64,000 nt of DNA from a gamma proteobacterium HTCC2207 (GCA_905182855.1 CAJJDA010000009.1:315309-379308); one strand, 5' to 3'; counted from the first letter of the stretch, positions 46,384 to 56,775 are shown. The notes: generated by a model not told the origin, from the letters alone. Program-made: numbers and translations.

Positions 46384-47551
46384 AGCGAGTCCTCCGACCG
46401 GGCTGTTGAGGCGACCTTATCTCGTGACCAATCCGCAACATCATGCCTACCATTGCACAGCACACCATTAAACTGCTGCCGCCATAACTCACAAACGGCA
46501 GGGTCAGCCCCTTGGTAGGCAATAGACCTGCGTTAACGCCAAGATTAATAAAGGTCTGGCCACTGATCAGTAAGCCAAAACCTACCAAAATATAAGCGCC
46601 ATACCAGTATTTTTGGGTAATAGCCATCTTCGCAAGTTGAAAAACACGCAATACCATCGTTATATAAAGTCCCAATAGAACAATGACACCCACAAATCCA
46701 AATTCTTCCGCAAAAATCGCGAACACAAAGTCGGTATGGGCTTCCGGCAAATACAGCATTTTTTGAACTGACTGGCCAAGCCCTACCCCAAACCATCCAC
46801 CGCGCCCAAAGGCAATCAATGACTGGACAAGTTGATATCCGGAATCATATTTCTCCGTCCAGGGATCAAGAAACGTTGTTAGCCTCGCCAGCCTATAGGG
46901 TGCAGATTCAGCCATCCAATAGAGCAATAGAAAACCCACTAGTACCACCAGTAGGTACTGTCGTAAATTGGTGCCACCCAGAAAAACCATCGCCATAAAG
47001 GTCGCGACCAGAACTACAACTGACCCAAAATCGGGTTGTAAAATCAGCAGCAGGGACAGCAGGCTAATGACACCCAAAAGCTTGCCGAACTCAGCGGCGT
47101 TGACGCTCAGAGTTTCTCGATGCTGCTGCAGATGGCTGGCCAGAAAGACCACCGTTGCCACTTTTACTAACTCTGATACCTGTAATGTAAAACCCGCCAG
47201 ACTGAGCCATCTTCGTGCACCGTTAACCTCACGACCAATACCCGGGATAAGCACCAGAGCTAGCAATAAGATACTGAGCAATATCCAAAGACGTCCGTAA
47301 CGAGCCCAAACTGTTGGCGGAACAAAGAATCCTGCAAGCATTGCTGAAGCACCAACCATCAGGTAGGCCAGATGTCGTTTAACAAAATATAACTCATTGC
47401 CATATCGGTGCTCAGCAAAACTAAACGAGGCCGAGGCAATCATCACGAGACCGATAGAAATAAGCGCTAAAACAGATAACAGCAGCGGCCTATCAATATG
47501 ATATTCAGAGTGCCTAAGGCCGAAATATTTGGCTGAAAAATCAGGCGTCAT
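46373..47551 (-). CDS. ftsW: Septal peptidoglycan glycosyltransferase FtsW
   Basis: 392 residues with about ten hydrophobic segments (SEDS family). FtsW polymerises lipid II at the septum together with FtsI. Landmarks are ASASFSFAEHRYGN, GREVNGARRWLSLAGFTLQVSELVK with the motif around the second periplasmic loop, LQPDFGSVVV, GVGLGQSVQKMLYLPEAHTDFVFAIFAEEFGF, and LPTKGLTLPFVSYGGSS. It overlaps murD by 11 bases and murG by 11. AGGGG precedes the start. Confidence 0.96.
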   Translation of the reverse strand: MTPDFSAKYFGLRHSEYHIDRPLLLSVLALISIGLVMIASASFSFAEHRYGNELYFVKRHLAYLMVGASAMLAGFFVPPTVWARYGRLWILLSILLLALVLIPGIGREVNGARRWLSLAGFTLQVSELVKVATVVFLASHLQQHRETLSVNAAEFGKLLGVISLLSLLLILQPDFGSVVVLVATFMAMVFLGGTNLRQYLLVVLVGFLLLYWMAESAPYRLARLTTFLDPWTEKYDSGYQLVQSLIAFGRGGWFGVGLGQSVQKMLYLPEAHTDFVFAIFAEEFGFVGVIVLLGLYITMVLRVFQLAKMAITQKYWYGAYILVGFGLLISGQTFINLGVNAGLLPTKGLTLPFVSYGGSSLMVCCAMVGMMLRIGHEIRSPQQPGRRTRYVR

Positions 47552-48905
47552 TATTGACCCCTAACTGATTCACGGCTTTTTGAAATCGTACACCGCGCTC
47601 CTCAAAGCCAGCAAACATATCGAAACTGGCACAGGCCGGTGAAAGCAGCACAATATCGCCCGAGTCCGCCAGTTGGTGCGCCTGCTCTACGGCCGCCTCC
47701 AGGGACTCGACAACTCTCGTATCTACTACGGTACTTAAAGCCTCGTCAATACAATCGGCATCCTCACCAAATAAAATACTGTGTTTAACAAAATTAATGG
47801 CGGCGGCCTGCAATGGCGTGAAATCCTGCCCCTTACCCTGACCACCGGCAATTAATATCAAGTTTCGACTACCTGGCTTACCAAAGCCTTTAATCGCAGC
47901 CAATGTGGCGCCGACATTGGTACCTTTGGAATCATCGATATATAGTGCACCATTGACCTCACCGACATTCTCACAGCGATGGGGTAATCCCTTATATGCT
48001 CTCAAAGTATCCAGCATAGCCTGCATAGGCAGTTGCGCAGAATGACCCAAGGCGAGCGCCGCAAGCGCGTTGGCTATATTGTGAGTCCCTTTAATGGCCA
48101 CGTCTGTTACCGGCATAAGCCGCTCTGCACCAAAAGCCAAATAGCCATTGACCGCGCCTTGCAATAAGCCAAAATCTCCTAAGTCAGGTTCATTGAGGCC
48201 AAAACTGACGGCAGCGGTAGCGCTGGGCAATAGAGGTCGAGTGAGCGGGTCTTCACGGTTGACAACAACTCTGCCCGCCCCCCGAAATATACGATGCTTT
48301 GCTGCATGGTATTGCAGTAAACCGGCGTAGCGATCCATATGGTCAGGGCTGATATTTAATAGCGTTGTAATCGCGCCACGACTATCGTTTAAGAGCTCTA
48401 GCTGAAAACTGGACAGCTCCAAAACATAGAGCTGATGCTTGTCATCGAGCAGGTCCAACATGGGCGTGCCAAGATTGCCACCAACGCCCACACTCAGACC
48501 GCTAGCGACAGCCATCTTGCCAACTAGGGTAGTAACGGTACTCTTACCATTGGAGCCTGTTATTGCGATGACCGGCGCCTTGGCGTACTCAAGGAACAAT
48601 TCAAGATCGCCTAGCAATGTCACACCGGCAGCACGGGCGGCTACTAACGCAGGTTCTTGCAATGAGATACCAGGACTGACGAGGACCCTGTCGATATTGA
48701 CAAACAGGCTTGAATCGAAGGTGCCGAGGAACCGAGCAATGTCCGGATAGCAATCGATCACTTCCTGTAATCGCGGCGGTTGCTGACGACTGTCCGCAAA
48801 CACAAATGGCTGCCCCATCGAAGCCAAAAACCTAGCCGCAGATAGCCCTGTGGCGCCCATGCCAAGGATCGCGGTGTTGCGGTTAGTGGCTATTACATTT
48901 TTCAT
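47541..48905 (-). CDS. murD: UDP-N-acetylmuramoyl-L-alanine--D-glutamate ligase
   Basis: 454 residues from the ATG at 48905, which has GGAAG five bases upstream; an ATG four codons earlier is less well placed. MurD adds D-glutamate to the stem peptide. Landmarks are AILGMGATGLSAARFL near the N-terminus, the ATP loop ITGSNGKSTVTTLV, LELSSFQLELL, NISPDHMDRYAG, DDSKGTNVGAT and LLSPACASFDMFAGFEERG. It follows mraY with a 24-base gap from the chosen start and overlaps ftsW by 11. Confidence 0.96.
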   Translation of the reverse strand: MKNVIATNRNTAILGMGATGLSAARFLASMGQPFVFADSRQQPPRLQEVIDCYPDIARFLGTFDSSLFVNIDRVLVSPGISLQEPALVAARAAGVTLLGDLELFLEYAKAPVIAITGSNGKSTVTTLVGKMAVASGLSVGVGGNLGTPMLDLLDDKHQLYVLELSSFQLELLNDSRGAITTLLNISPDHMDRYAGLLQYHAAKHRIFRGAGRVVVNREDPLTRPLLPSATAAVSFGLNEPDLGDFGLLQGAVNGYLAFGAERLMPVTDVAIKGTHNIANALAALALGHSAQLPMQAMLDTLRAYKGLPHRCENVGEVNGALYIDDSKGTNVGATLAAIKGFGKPGSRNLILIAGGQGKGQDFTPLQAAAINFVKHSILFGEDADCIDEALSTVVDTRVVESLEAAVEQAHQLADSGDIVLLSPACASFDMFAGFEERGVRFQKAVNQLGVNNDA

Positions 48906-48929
48906 TAATGCTTCCATAGTAAGCGCTGG

Positions 48930-50012
48930 TTAACGCAACTTCAGTGTTGCAAGGCCAATCAGCACCAGTACAACCGTGATAATCCAAAAACGTACAATCA
49001 CACGCGGCTCTGGCCAGCCTTTTAATTCGTAATGGTGGTGGAGAGGCGCCATACGAAAGATACGCTTGCCGGTCAACTTGAATGATGCAACCTGCAATAT
49101 TACCGACAGTGTCTCGACCACAAATACACCTCCCATGATGAACAACACGATCTCCTGTCGGACGATCACTGCCACCACGCCAAGGGCTGCGCCCAGCGCC
49201 AAGGAACCCACATCGCCCATAAATACCATTGCGGGATAGGTGTTAAACCACAGGAATCCGAGACCAGCCCCGCATAGCGCTGCTGTAAAAATAAGCAATT
49301 CACCGGCACCGCTAATAAAGGGAATATTTAAATAGCCCGCAAACTGATAATTACCTGCGAGGTACGCAAAGACTCCCAGCGCACCGCTGACTAAAACGGT
49401 CGGCAGTATGGCGAGGCCATCCAAGCCATCAGTTAAATTGACCGCATTGCTAGTCCCCACAATCACTAGATAGGTAAGTAGAATGTAAGCGGGCCCCATC
49501 GTTAGGGATACATTCTTAAAGAAGGGAATAATCAATGCCAGTTCAGCGGGACTCTGGGCTGTCTGATAAAGCACGATGGCGGCCAGCAAGCCGAAGAGGG
49601 ACTGCCACAGATACTTCCAGCGCGCAGGTAATCCACGGGGGTTTTTCTCAACCACCTTCCGATAATCATCAACCCAGCCGACCAGACCAAAGGCTAACGT
49701 CGTTGCCATAACAATCCAGATATAGCGATTGCCTAAATCACCCCATAAAAGCGTGCTGACAAAAAGTGACACTAGTATGAGTGCGCCGCCCATAGTAGGT
49801 GTGCCGGCCTTGCTCAGGTGACTCTGGGGACCGTCTATGCGAATGGCCTGACCCATCTGGAGACGGTTAAGATGTCCGATAACAATAGGCCCTGCAACCC
49901 AAGAGATAAGCAATGAGGTAATTACCGCCAAAATACCCCGCAACGTCAGATACTGAAATACAGAAAAGGGGCTGTAAAACTGAGTGAGATATTCTGCAAG
50001 CCATATCAACAT
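48930..50012 (-). CDS. mraY: Phospho-N-acetylmuramoyl-pentapeptide transferase
   Basis: 360 residues with about ten hydrophobic segments. MraY transfers phospho-MurNAc-pentapeptide to undecaprenyl phosphate, giving lipid I. Landmarks are [26 protein letters not shown]-like [56 protein letters not shown] and [17 protein letters not shown]. Its 3' end is 12 bases before the longer murD start. It overlaps murF by 7 bases, with AGGA eight bases before ATG. Confidence 0.97.
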   Translation of the reverse strand: MLIWLAEYLTQFYSPFSVFQYLTLRGILAVITSLLISWVAGPIVIGHLNRLQMGQAIRIDGPQSHLSKAGTPTMGGALILVSLFVSTLLWGDLGNRYIWIVMATTLAFGLVGWVDDYRKVVEKNPRGLPARWKYLWQSLFGLLAAIVLYQTAQSPAELALIIPFFKNVSLTMGPAYILLTYLVIVGTSNAVNLTDGLDGLAILPTVLVSGALGVFAYLAGNYQFAGYLNIPFISGAGELLIFTAALCGAGLGFLWFNTYPAMVFMGDVGSLALGAALGVVAVIVRQEIVLFIMGGVFVVETLSVILQVASFKLTGKRIFRMAPLHHHYELKGWPEPRVIVRFWIITVVLVLIGLATLKLR

Positions 50013-51388
50013 GAAGGGTTTCCTCGAAGTAATAACATTGCCACAATCTGATCCATTCCTGAGCTGCGTGACCCCTTGACTAAGCAGGTAGTCTCTGACG
50101 ACTGAAGTTCATCGGTAAGAGCCTCTATCAGGGAATCTTGGCTCTCAAAATGGCGACCGCCAAACACCTCGGTGGCACCAGCACTCAGCGTACCCAAGCT
50201 ATAAACGGCATCCAGGCCAGCTTGCTGGGCATATTCACCGACACGGCGATGCAGCATAACTTCACTCGGCCCTAACTCACCCATATCACCCATTACCAAT
50301 ACCCGCCGACCGCCGCAATCAGCTAGCACGTCAATAGCAGCCACAAATGAGCTTGGACTAGCGTTATAACTGTCGTCGATCAGCTTCGCCCCATTACCCA
50401 ACAACTTGATCTCCTGACGACCAGCAATCGCGGCGACAGATGCCAGACCTGCGGCAATCTGTGGCAGCTTGACACCCGCGGCGATAGCACAGGCAGCGGC
50501 CGCCAAGCTGTTACTGACCTGGTGCAACCCAGGAGCTGTCAGTTCAATAATCTGCTCTTGTGCAGCGTCTCCATCAATCACCCCGAGGCAGAGCACATAT
50601 CGATAGCAGCCATTGGCAAGCAGTTGGATATCTTGGGCAAATAGGTCGGCACTGGCGTTCTGAGATGAGAATGTCACTTGCTTTTGACCGTCAAGTAGTC
50701 CGAGCCACTGACAGCACCAGGGATCGTCAAGATTGATAACTGCCGTGCCGAGAGTCTCTAGACCCGCATAAATTTCGCCCTTGGCAGCAGCCACCGCTTC
50801 AATGCTGCCAAAGCCCTCTATATGGGAGGTCTGTACATTATTAATCAGCGCGACATGTGGCTTAGCAATGGCACAGAGATAACCGATTTCACCACCAGCG
50901 CTAGCGCCCATTTCGATGACCGCCATGTCAGCTTCCGCTGGCATAGATAGCACCGTAAGGGGTACGCCAATATGATTATTGAGATTTCCTGTCGTCGCAT
51001 GGACTCGGTTGCTCTGACGTAAAATAGCGGCAACAGCCTCTTTCACTGAGGTTTTGCCTGTACTGCCAGTAATGGCTATAACTTGGCCAGCGAAAGCCTC
51101 ACGCCGCAATATTGCCAAATCACCCAGAGCCTTAGTGGTATCCGCTACTACCCACTGAGGCAGGGGTAGTTTTTTGTCTGGCGCAGAAACCACTAGTCCT
51201 GAGGCCTTTTCAGCGGCTTCATTGAGAAACCGATGCGCATCGAATCGCTCGCCGATCAGCGCGACAAACAGATCACCCTCGTTAATGTTGCGGCTATTAA
51301 TAGCCACCGTGGAAAAATGACAGTCTGGGTTGATCAATGTGCCACCAAAACGCACCGCCGCATCTGTGAGACGCAATTGAGGCATCAT
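50006..51388 (-). CDS. murF: UDP-N-acetylmuramoyl-tripeptide--D-alanyl-D-alanine ligase
   Basis: 460 residues. MurF attaches the D-Ala-D-Ala dipeptide made by DdlB. Landmarks are [25 protein letters not shown], the ATP loop [58 protein letters not shown] and [12 protein letters not shown]. It overlaps murE by 4 bases and mraY by 7, in the conserved murE-murF-mraY order. Confidence 0.96.
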   Translation of the reverse strand: MMPQLRLTDAAVRFGGTLINPDCHFSTVAINSRNINEGDLFVALIGERFDAHRFLNEAAEKASGLVVSAPDKKLPLPQWVVADTTKALGDLAILRREAFAGQVIAITGSTGKTSVKEAVAAILRQSNRVHATTGNLNNHIGVPLTVLSMPAEADMAVIEMGASAGGEIGYLCAIAKPHVALINNVQTSHIEGFGSIEAVAAAKGEIYAGLETLGTAVINLDDPWCCQWLGLLDGQKQVTFSSQNASADLFAQDIQLLANGCYRYVLCLGVIDGDAAQEQIIELTAPGLHQVSNSLAAAACAIAAGVKLPQIAAGLASVAAIAGRQEIKLLGNGAKLIDDSYNASPSSFVAAIDVLADCGGRRVLVMGDMGELGPSEVMLHRRVGEYAQQAGLDAVYSLGTLSAGATEVFGGRHFESQDSLIEALTDELQSSETTCLVKGSRSSGMDQIVAMLLLRGNPSC

Positions 51389-52926
51389 GCGAGGCCCCCT
51401 TTTTTAGACCGATCTTCTCTAGCCCGCAGGGCAAGTCTTGCCTCACTTTGATCACTAAAGGGCAGTCGCTCGGCCGCTATAATCTGATAGTCCTCATGGC
51501 CCTTGCCAGCTATTAACACAACATCAGCTGGGTCCGCCTGAAGAATTGCCTCACGAATAGCTGCACGGCGGTCAGATTCGACGATCACATCAGCGCAGGC
51601 ACCCTCAACAATATGTTGGATAATTAACTGAGGATTTTCGCTACGCGGGTTGTCGCTCGTCACAACGACCTGGTCCGCCCACTTTGAGGCAATAGCACCC
51701 ATCTCAGCACGCTTACCTATATCTCGATCGCCACCACAACCAAAGACCACCCAAAGTTTGCCATGACAATGATCTCTCAGAGTCTGCAGTGCATTATTTA
51801 AGGCGTCTGGAGTATGCGCATAGTCAACGACGACAAGAGGGTGTGCTTTGGCATCAATCACCTCCATTCGACCGGAAACAGCTGGCAAGCTGGGTATTGC
51901 CGACAAAATATCAGCGACAGAAAAACCCTGAGCGACGCCGCAACCGATTACCGCCAACAGATTGGCAAGATTAAATCTACCCAGCAATGGTGAATTTATT
52001 TCGCCCTGACCCCAGGGCGTGCATACCACCGCTCGCAGACCCGCCGGAGAGAGCTTAATGGTATGACAGTAAATATCGGCACGACTATCCTCGATACTAA
52101 AGCTAATAGCGCGAATATTAGGATTGAGACGCGACAGAATATCGCGACCGGTGCTGTCATCAATATTGATTATGGCAGTTTTAAGTCCGTCCATTGCAAA
52201 CAGCTTAGCTTTGGCGGCAGCATAGGCTTGGAAATCGCCGTGATAATCGAGGTGGTCGCGACTCAGATTGGTAAATACCGCGATATCGATCTGCAAACCA
52301 GCTACGCGATACTGATCGAGGCTATGAGAAGAGACCTCTAGAGCCACGTTGCTGGCACCCGCAACTCTTAGCTCCTCAAGAATTCTCTGCATGGAGACAG
52401 CATCGGGGGTCGTCAGCCCCGCATTAGATGGAGCGGGCAAACGACCATCATTGGCGTTAATCATCCCGTAACCCAAGGTACCTATGAAGGCCGCTGAGTT
52501 GACCTGAAGGGCCTCGACCAGTGATGCATAGAGTCGAGAACAGGTCGTTTTACCGTTAGTACCAGTGATAGCGGTCAGAGCCATCTCTCGCGACGGAACA
52601 GCATAAAAAACCCCAGCTATATGTGAAACATGCTCAATGAGCTTGTCGATGCCAACTACGGGCACCAAATAATTGATTAAAACGCTATCGTCGATGACAG
52701 TGCTGTCGACCAAGATAGCGACGGCGCCACGATCAACCGCCTGAGAAATATAGTCGGCACCATGGGTCTGAGTGCCCTGAATAGCAATGAACAAATCTCC
52801 CTCTTGGACCTGACGGCTATCGAGCGCCAAGCCGTTTATACTCACGTCATAACAGCGACCTGACGTAGTAAAATCCGCCATTAGATCGAACAGAGTAATG
52901 GCGCTTCGTTGCGATAGGCTCATCAT
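51385..52926 (-). CDS. murE: UDP-N-acetylmuramoyl-L-alanyl-D-glutamate--meso-diaminopimelate ligase
   Basis: 513 residues. MurE adds meso-diaminopimelate as third stem residue. Landmarks are ALDSRQVQEGDLFIAIQGTQTHGADYI, the ATP loop ITGTNGKTTCSRLYA, ALEVSSHSLDQYRV, TNLSRDHLDYHGD, and VVDYAHTPDALNNAL. The substrate loop SDNPRSENPQLII contains the DNPR motif that selects diaminopimelate over lysine. It overlaps ftsI and murF by 4 bases each. Confidence 0.97.
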   Translation of the reverse strand: MMSLSQRSAITLFDLMADFTTSGRCYDVSINGLALDSRQVQEGDLFIAIQGTQTHGADYISQAVDRGAVAILVDSTVIDDSVLINYLVPVVGIDKLIEHVSHIAGVFYAVPSREMALTAITGTNGKTTCSRLYASLVEALQVNSAAFIGTLGYGMINANDGRLPAPSNAGLTTPDAVSMQRILEELRVAGASNVALEVSSHSLDQYRVAGLQIDIAVFTNLSRDHLDYHGDFQAYAAAKAKLFAMDGLKTAIINIDDSTGRDILSRLNPNIRAISFSIEDSRADIYCHTIKLSPAGLRAVVCTPWGQGEINSPLLGRFNLANLLAVIGCGVAQGFSVADILSAIPSLPAVSGRMEVIDAKAHPLVVVDYAHTPDALNNALQTLRDHCHGKLWVVFGCGGDRDIGKRAEMGAIASKWADQVVVTSDNPRSENPQLIIQHIVEGACADVIVESDRRAAIREAILQADPADVVLIAGKGHEDYQIIAAERLPFSDQSEARLALRAREDRSKKGGLA

Positions 52927-54677
52927 GAGTCCCCTCGCTTTCTTGAGGCTGCAAGTAGGCTCGCAATGGTACGATTAACATCTATTTGATCGGGCGTGAC
53001 CTGCAGTAATCGCAGCGCATTACCAGTCACCTCAGAAAATACCGGCGCGGCCACAAGGCCACCGTAGTAAACATTCTCACTAGGCTCATCAATAACAACA
53101 ACGGTTACCAGACGGGGCTTGTCTATCGGCGACAACCCAGCAAAAACTGACATATGACGATTTTCGTCATAACCCCCGGTTGCTTTAGTCTTGCGCGCCG
53201 TTCCCGTTTTACCGCCGACGGAGTAGCCTTCAATCATGGCGCGCTTACCTGTACCCTGGTCACTGCTGGCATCATGCAGCATCTGACGAACCTGTTTGAC
53301 AAGTTCAGCATCTGCTACCTTGACGCTTTCGGGCGGCCCCTCAATAGCCAACAATGAAATATCTTTGCGCTGGCCATTACTGGCCAATATTGCATAGGCT
53401 CGAGCAAGCTGCAAAGGGGAAACACTCAACCCATAGCCAAATGCAAACGTTGCCTGAGTCACGGGATCCCAATTGCGATGAGCCGGTAAACTACCTGCTG
53501 TCTCACCCGGGAAGCCACTACCAAGACTCTCACCAAAACCCATACGCGCAAACAGCTCTCGCGTTGACTCGGGATTTAAAGCGAGGGCTAACTTGGTGGT
53601 ACCGACCTGACTCGATTTGCGCAGCACACCACCCAAATCTAGCAGACCGTAATCATTGCTATCATCAAAGATTTTATTGGCAACCTTGATATAACCAGGA
53701 CTCGTATCAATTTTGCTATTAATATCAAACTGACCACTTTCCAGAGCCGCCAAAATGGTGAAGGGCTTCACCGTGGAGCCCGGTTCTATCCTATCGGTCA
53801 TAGCCCGGTTACGCACCGAGCTTGACTGTAAATTATAGCGGTCATTGGGATTCATAGACGGCTGATTTGCCATAGCCAGAACCTCACCAGTCTCGACATC
53901 CAACACAATCACCGAACCCGATTTAGCCTGATGTTTTTGTACCGCAGCCTTCAAGGCACGGTAAGCGCTGTACTGCACGCGCAAATCAATACTGAGGCGC
54001 AGAGTTTTGCCTGAATGTGCAGGCTCAATCAGCGCGATATCCTTAATCACGCGACCTGCGCGGTCTTTAACCACTTTCCTAGAACCCGACACACCCGCCA
54101 GCCAAGCGTCGTAGGCCAGCTCCATCCCCTCTTGACCATCATCATCAACATCAGTAAAGCCGACTAATTGCGCCGTAACTTCGCCCGCAGGATAGAAGCG
54201 CTTGTACTCCAGGCGACCCTCGACGCCGGGAATCTCAAGGGAAAGAATTTTTGCGGCCGCAACAGCGGGCAGATGATGAGCCAGAGACATAAATGCCTTA
54301 TTGCGGTAGCGCTGTAGTCGACCTTTTAATTCAGTCGCCGAAAGCTCCAAGGCCTCAGCTAGCACCAACAAATCGGCCTGGGTAGCGGACTCTTGAAAAT
54401 GCTGCGGATTTACAAACAGCTCAGTCACTGGCGTGCTAACCGCCAATGGCTCACCATTCCTATCGGTAATCAGGCCTCGGTAGGCTGGAATAGGCTCTAA
54501 ACGAATAGATCGCGCGTCGCCCTGAGTCTGCAAAAAATCGACGCCACGCTCGGCTTCAGGCATTATTTGTAGCTGGGCAACCTTGGCAACAAGCACAATC
54601 GGTAGAGAGACCAAAGCTAGCATTACTAAATAGTAACGCCAGCGCGGTATAACTGTCTCTACCGGTTTTTTGGTCAC
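52923..54677 (-). CDS. ftsI: Peptidoglycan D,D-transpeptidase FtsI (PBP3)
   Basis: 584 residues, GTG start. A short cytoplasmic tail and one hydrophobic segment (YYLVMLALVSLPIVLVAKVAQL, about 15-36) anchor it; the periplasmic part has the PBP dimerisation domain and the transpeptidase domain. Active-site motifs are STVKPF (serine nucleophile), SSQVG and KTGTARK. It crosslinks septal murein with FtsW. The 73-base gap after ftsL is longer than usual for this locus; it overlaps murE by 4 bases. Confidence 0.96.
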   Translation of the reverse strand: MTKKPVETVIPRWRYYLVMLALVSLPIVLVAKVAQLQIMPEAERGVDFLQTQGDARSIRLEPIPAYRGLITDRNGEPLAVSTPVTELFVNPQHFQESATQADLLVLAEALELSATELKGRLQRYRNKAFMSLAHHLPAVAAAKILSLEIPGVEGRLEYKRFYPAGEVTAQLVGFTDVDDDGQEGMELAYDAWLAGVSGSRKVVKDRAGRVIKDIALIEPAHSGKTLRLSIDLRVQYSAYRALKAAVQKHQAKSGSVIVLDVETGEVLAMANQPSMNPNDRYNLQSSSVRNRAMTDRIEPGSTVKPFTILAALESGQFDINSKIDTSPGYIKVANKIFDDSNDYGLLDLGGVLRKSSQVGTTKLALALNPESTRELFARMGFGESLGSGFPGETAGSLPAHRNWDPVTQATFAFGYGLSVSPLQLARAYAILASNGQRKDISLLAIEGPPESVKVADAELVKQVRQMLHDASSDQGTGKRAMIEGYSVGGKTGTARKTKATGGYDENRHMSVFAGLSPIDKPRLVTVVVIDEPSENVYYGGLVAAPVFSEVTGNALRLLQVTPDQIDVNRTIASLLAASRKRGDS

Positions 54678-54750
54678 GATTCTGTCTTACCTTTTTTATC
54701 TATTGCGAGCCGATTAGGGCACCATGTATTTACAACGTCTAAAACTCGAT

Positions 54751-55020
54751 CTACTGCCGCTTAATAATCAAAATTTCTTGCGCCTGCGGACTGCGCATAT
54801 TGAGGCGTACCGTCGCCATCGTCTCAACGCGCTGCAATGACCCCCAGGCACTGTGCTCCAGAAGGTACTTGCCATAATCCACCTGCAACTGATTAGCTTC
54901 GCGCTCCAATTCTGTCAGCTGCGCATACTTCTGCCGGCAGAGGTGACTTACAAACGCAACCGATAACGCGCTAACCAGCACTAAAAGCCAAAGCACCATC
55001 ACTGGTTTTGCGTCGCCCAT
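54751..55020 (-). CDS. ftsL: Cell division protein FtsL
   Basis: 89 residues from the ATG at 55020, which starts one base after the rsmH TGA; a TTG seven codons upstream is also open. It is a bitopic divisome protein: one hydrophobic segment (VMVLWLLVLVSALSVAFVSHL, about 7-27), then a coiled coil with leucine-type heptads (LTELEREANQLQVDYGKYLLEHSAWGSL), ending in VRLNMRSPQAQEILII. FtsL forms the FtsQLB complex that activates FtsWI. Low sequence conservation is normal for this family; identification rests on layout and location between rsmH and ftsI. Confidence 0.88.
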   Translation of the reverse strand: MGDAKPVMVLWLLVLVSALSVAFVSHLCRQKYAQLTELEREANQLQVDYGKYLLEHSAWGSLQRVETMATVRLNMRSPQAQEILIIKRQ

Positions 55021-55021
55021 C

Positions 55022-55963
55022 TCAGGCGACGCGCACAGCAATACGCATCACCGCACTGCGTGATCGAACATTGCCACCCACCTCTGATGCTGCCGGTTTT
55101 ATAGCTTTCCCCACTTTTACCAGCCTCACTCCACGATCAATATCTCGTATCGGCAGATTTTTCGGCAGTTTGATACCCTGCTCTTGATCGCGAATAAAAC
55201 GCTTTACCCGCCGATCCTCTAATGAGTGAAAGCTAACGACAACTAGTCGGCCGCCCACCCTTAAACTGTCGATGACCTGTCCTAGCAAATCCTCAAGGTC
55301 GTCTAACTCGCGGTTAATAAAAATTCGGATAGCCTGAAACGCCTTAGTGGCGGGATGTCTCCCTCGCTCCCATGCAGGGTGCGCAGCGGCCAAAACTCCC
55401 GCCAACTGCACTGTCCGGACGATGGGTGCCTTAGCTCGCTCAGCGACAACCGCACGAGCCATTCGTCGAGCAAAGCGCTCCTCGCCATATGTTTTGATAA
55501 CACGAGCAATCTCCTCCTCGTCTGCGCTGGCAATCCACTGCGCTGCCGAGAGGCCCTTACTGGTATCCATGCGCATGTCCAACGGGCCATCGCGCATAAA
55601 ACTAAAGCCGCGCTCAGCCTGATCTAACTGAGGAGAAGAGACACCCAAATCAAGCAACACCCCTGACAGCTCGCCTGCCATATTCATCTCGGAAACCATG
55701 CTGTGAAGGTCTGCAAAGGTACCGTGCAATAACTGTAATCTGCTGTCCTCACTAAAACGCTCATGCCCAGCTGCTATTGCCTGCGGGTCTTTGTCTATAG
55801 CTAGCACTCGGCCGCTGCTGGACAATCTAGATAGCAACTCTGCACAATGGCCACCGCGACCAAAGGTACCGTCGACATAAAAGCCATTGGGGTCGACGAC
55901 TAAAGCATCAATGGCTTCATGCAACAGCACGGTTGTATGTTCGGCCGATTGGGCGCTACCCAT
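55022..55963 (-). CDS. rsmH: 16S rRNA (cytosine(1402)-N4)-methyltransferase
   Basis: 313 residues from the ATG at 55963, chosen for AGGGA seven bases upstream and the family start HTTVLLHEAIDAL; a TTG and GTG up to six codons earlier overlap mraZ. RsmH methylates C1402 of 16S rRNA in the decoding site. Landmarks are DGTFGRGGHCAELL for SAM binding, DLGVSSPQLDQAERGFSFMRDGPLDMRMD, HPATKAFQAIRIFINREL and VVSFHSLEDRRVKRFI. The gene lies between mraZ and ftsL as in most bacteria. Confidence 0.97.
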   Translation of the reverse strand: MGSAQSAEHTTVLLHEAIDALVVDPNGFYVDGTFGRGGHCAELLSRLSSSGRVLAIDKDPQAIAAGHERFSEDSRLQLLHGTFADLHSMVSEMNMAGELSGVLLDLGVSSPQLDQAERGFSFMRDGPLDMRMDTSKGLSAAQWIASADEEEIARVIKTYGEERFARRMARAVVAERAKAPIVRTVQLAGVLAAAHPAWERGRHPATKAFQAIRIFINRELDDLEDLLGQVIDSLRVGGRLVVVSFHSLEDRRVKRFIRDQEQGIKLPKNLPIRDIDRGVRLVKVGKAIKPAASEVGGNVRSRSAVMRIAVRVA

Positions 55964-55974
55964 AGCTAAGTCCC

Positions 55975-56442
55975 TCACCAAGACAGGCTCTTAAGAGCAT
56001 CAGACATGTTGTCTTTATCTATCAACATGCTGCGATAATTTTCCTGAGATTTCTCTCGCTCAGCATTCCAGTTATTCTCTGACCAGATTTCTAAGCGCTG
56101 CGTACGGCCGACCAACACCAACTTTTTCTCCAGCTCGGCATAGTCTCGCAATTCTGTTGGAATCAGGATTCGACCACTACCATCTACCTGTAAATCTTTG
56201 GCTTGACCGACAACAAAGCGACTGAGCATCTCACCCAACTCGTCCATTGCCGGCAGCGCAGCGACCTTCTCTTCAAATTTTTTCCACTCTGGAAGTGGAG
56301 AGAGCGTCAAACAAGCAGACTTCATATCTATCGTGATGACCAGATCGTTAGAGCAAATATCTTCGAACAGGGTTCGGTAGCGAGTCGGAATTGCCATCCG
56401 GCCCTTTGCGTCCATATTGATTGGATCACTACCTCTAAACAC
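55975..56442 (-). CDS. mraZ: Transcriptional regulator MraZ
   Basis: 155 residues, GTG start with AGGG six bases upstream. Two SpoVT/AbrB-like repeats are visible, each with the signature D-x-KGRMAIPTRYR (about 11-21) and DGSGRILIPTELR (about 85-97). MraZ forms a ring and represses the dcw cluster that starts with its own gene. Three TGGNN boxes 10 bases apart lie upstream at 56488-56512, so autoregulation is likely here. The first gene of the minus-strand block. Confidence 0.96.
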   Translation of the reverse strand: MFRGSDPINMDAKGRMAIPTRYRTLFEDICSNDLVITIDMKSACLTLSPLPEWKKFEEKVAALPAMDELGEMLSRFVVGQAKDLQVDGSGRILIPTELRDYAELEKKLVLVGRTQRLEIWSENNWNAEREKSQENYRSMLIDKDNMSDALKSLSW

Positions 56443-56487
56443 TTTTAACCCTTTTTCTCTATTTAGTGACTTTTATTTACCCTACTT

Positions 56488-56512
56488 CGCCACTTTTCTC
56501 CACCTTTACCCA
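56488..56512 (-). promoter_or_regulatory. MraZ operator: three TGGNN boxes at 10-base spacing
   Basis: On the minus strand TGGGT (56508-56512), TGGAG (56498-56502) and TGGCG (56488-56492) are exactly 10 bases apart, with A/G-rich 5-base spacers. A fourth, weaker GGGTA follows in phase. MraZ of other bacteria binds such direct repeats (TGGGN with 5-base spacers). They lie just after the -10 and would cover the transcription start and leader of mraZ. Confidence 0.75.
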
Positions 56513-56519
56513 TTTATGC

Positions 56520-56548
56520 AGATTATGGCCCGCACTGACCAATGTCAA
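56520..56548 (-). promoter_or_regulatory. Promoter of the mraZ (dcw) operon
   Basis: On the minus strand TTGACA (56543-56548), 17-base spacer, TAATCT (56520-56525): a near-consensus sigma-70 promoter. It is followed directly by the MraZ boxes. The start of transcription is expected near 56513, about 70 bases before the mraZ GTG. Confidence 0.78.
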
Positions 56549-56775
56549 GGGGGATGCAGGATGAAAAACTTAATAAAATCAGTAAGTTCGGCGGTTATCT
56601 ATAGATTAGTTTTAAGGCGGGCTATAGGGGAAAATATTTAACAATGTAAAACATAACAGTAAGACTGCAAGTTAATGTAACTTCTAGCTTTGATTTATTT
56701 TAAGATCAAATTTAGCTTTTTTTTATTTTTTTTAGATCGAAACGAACTAAACGTCACTCAAAATCCAGCGCCAAC

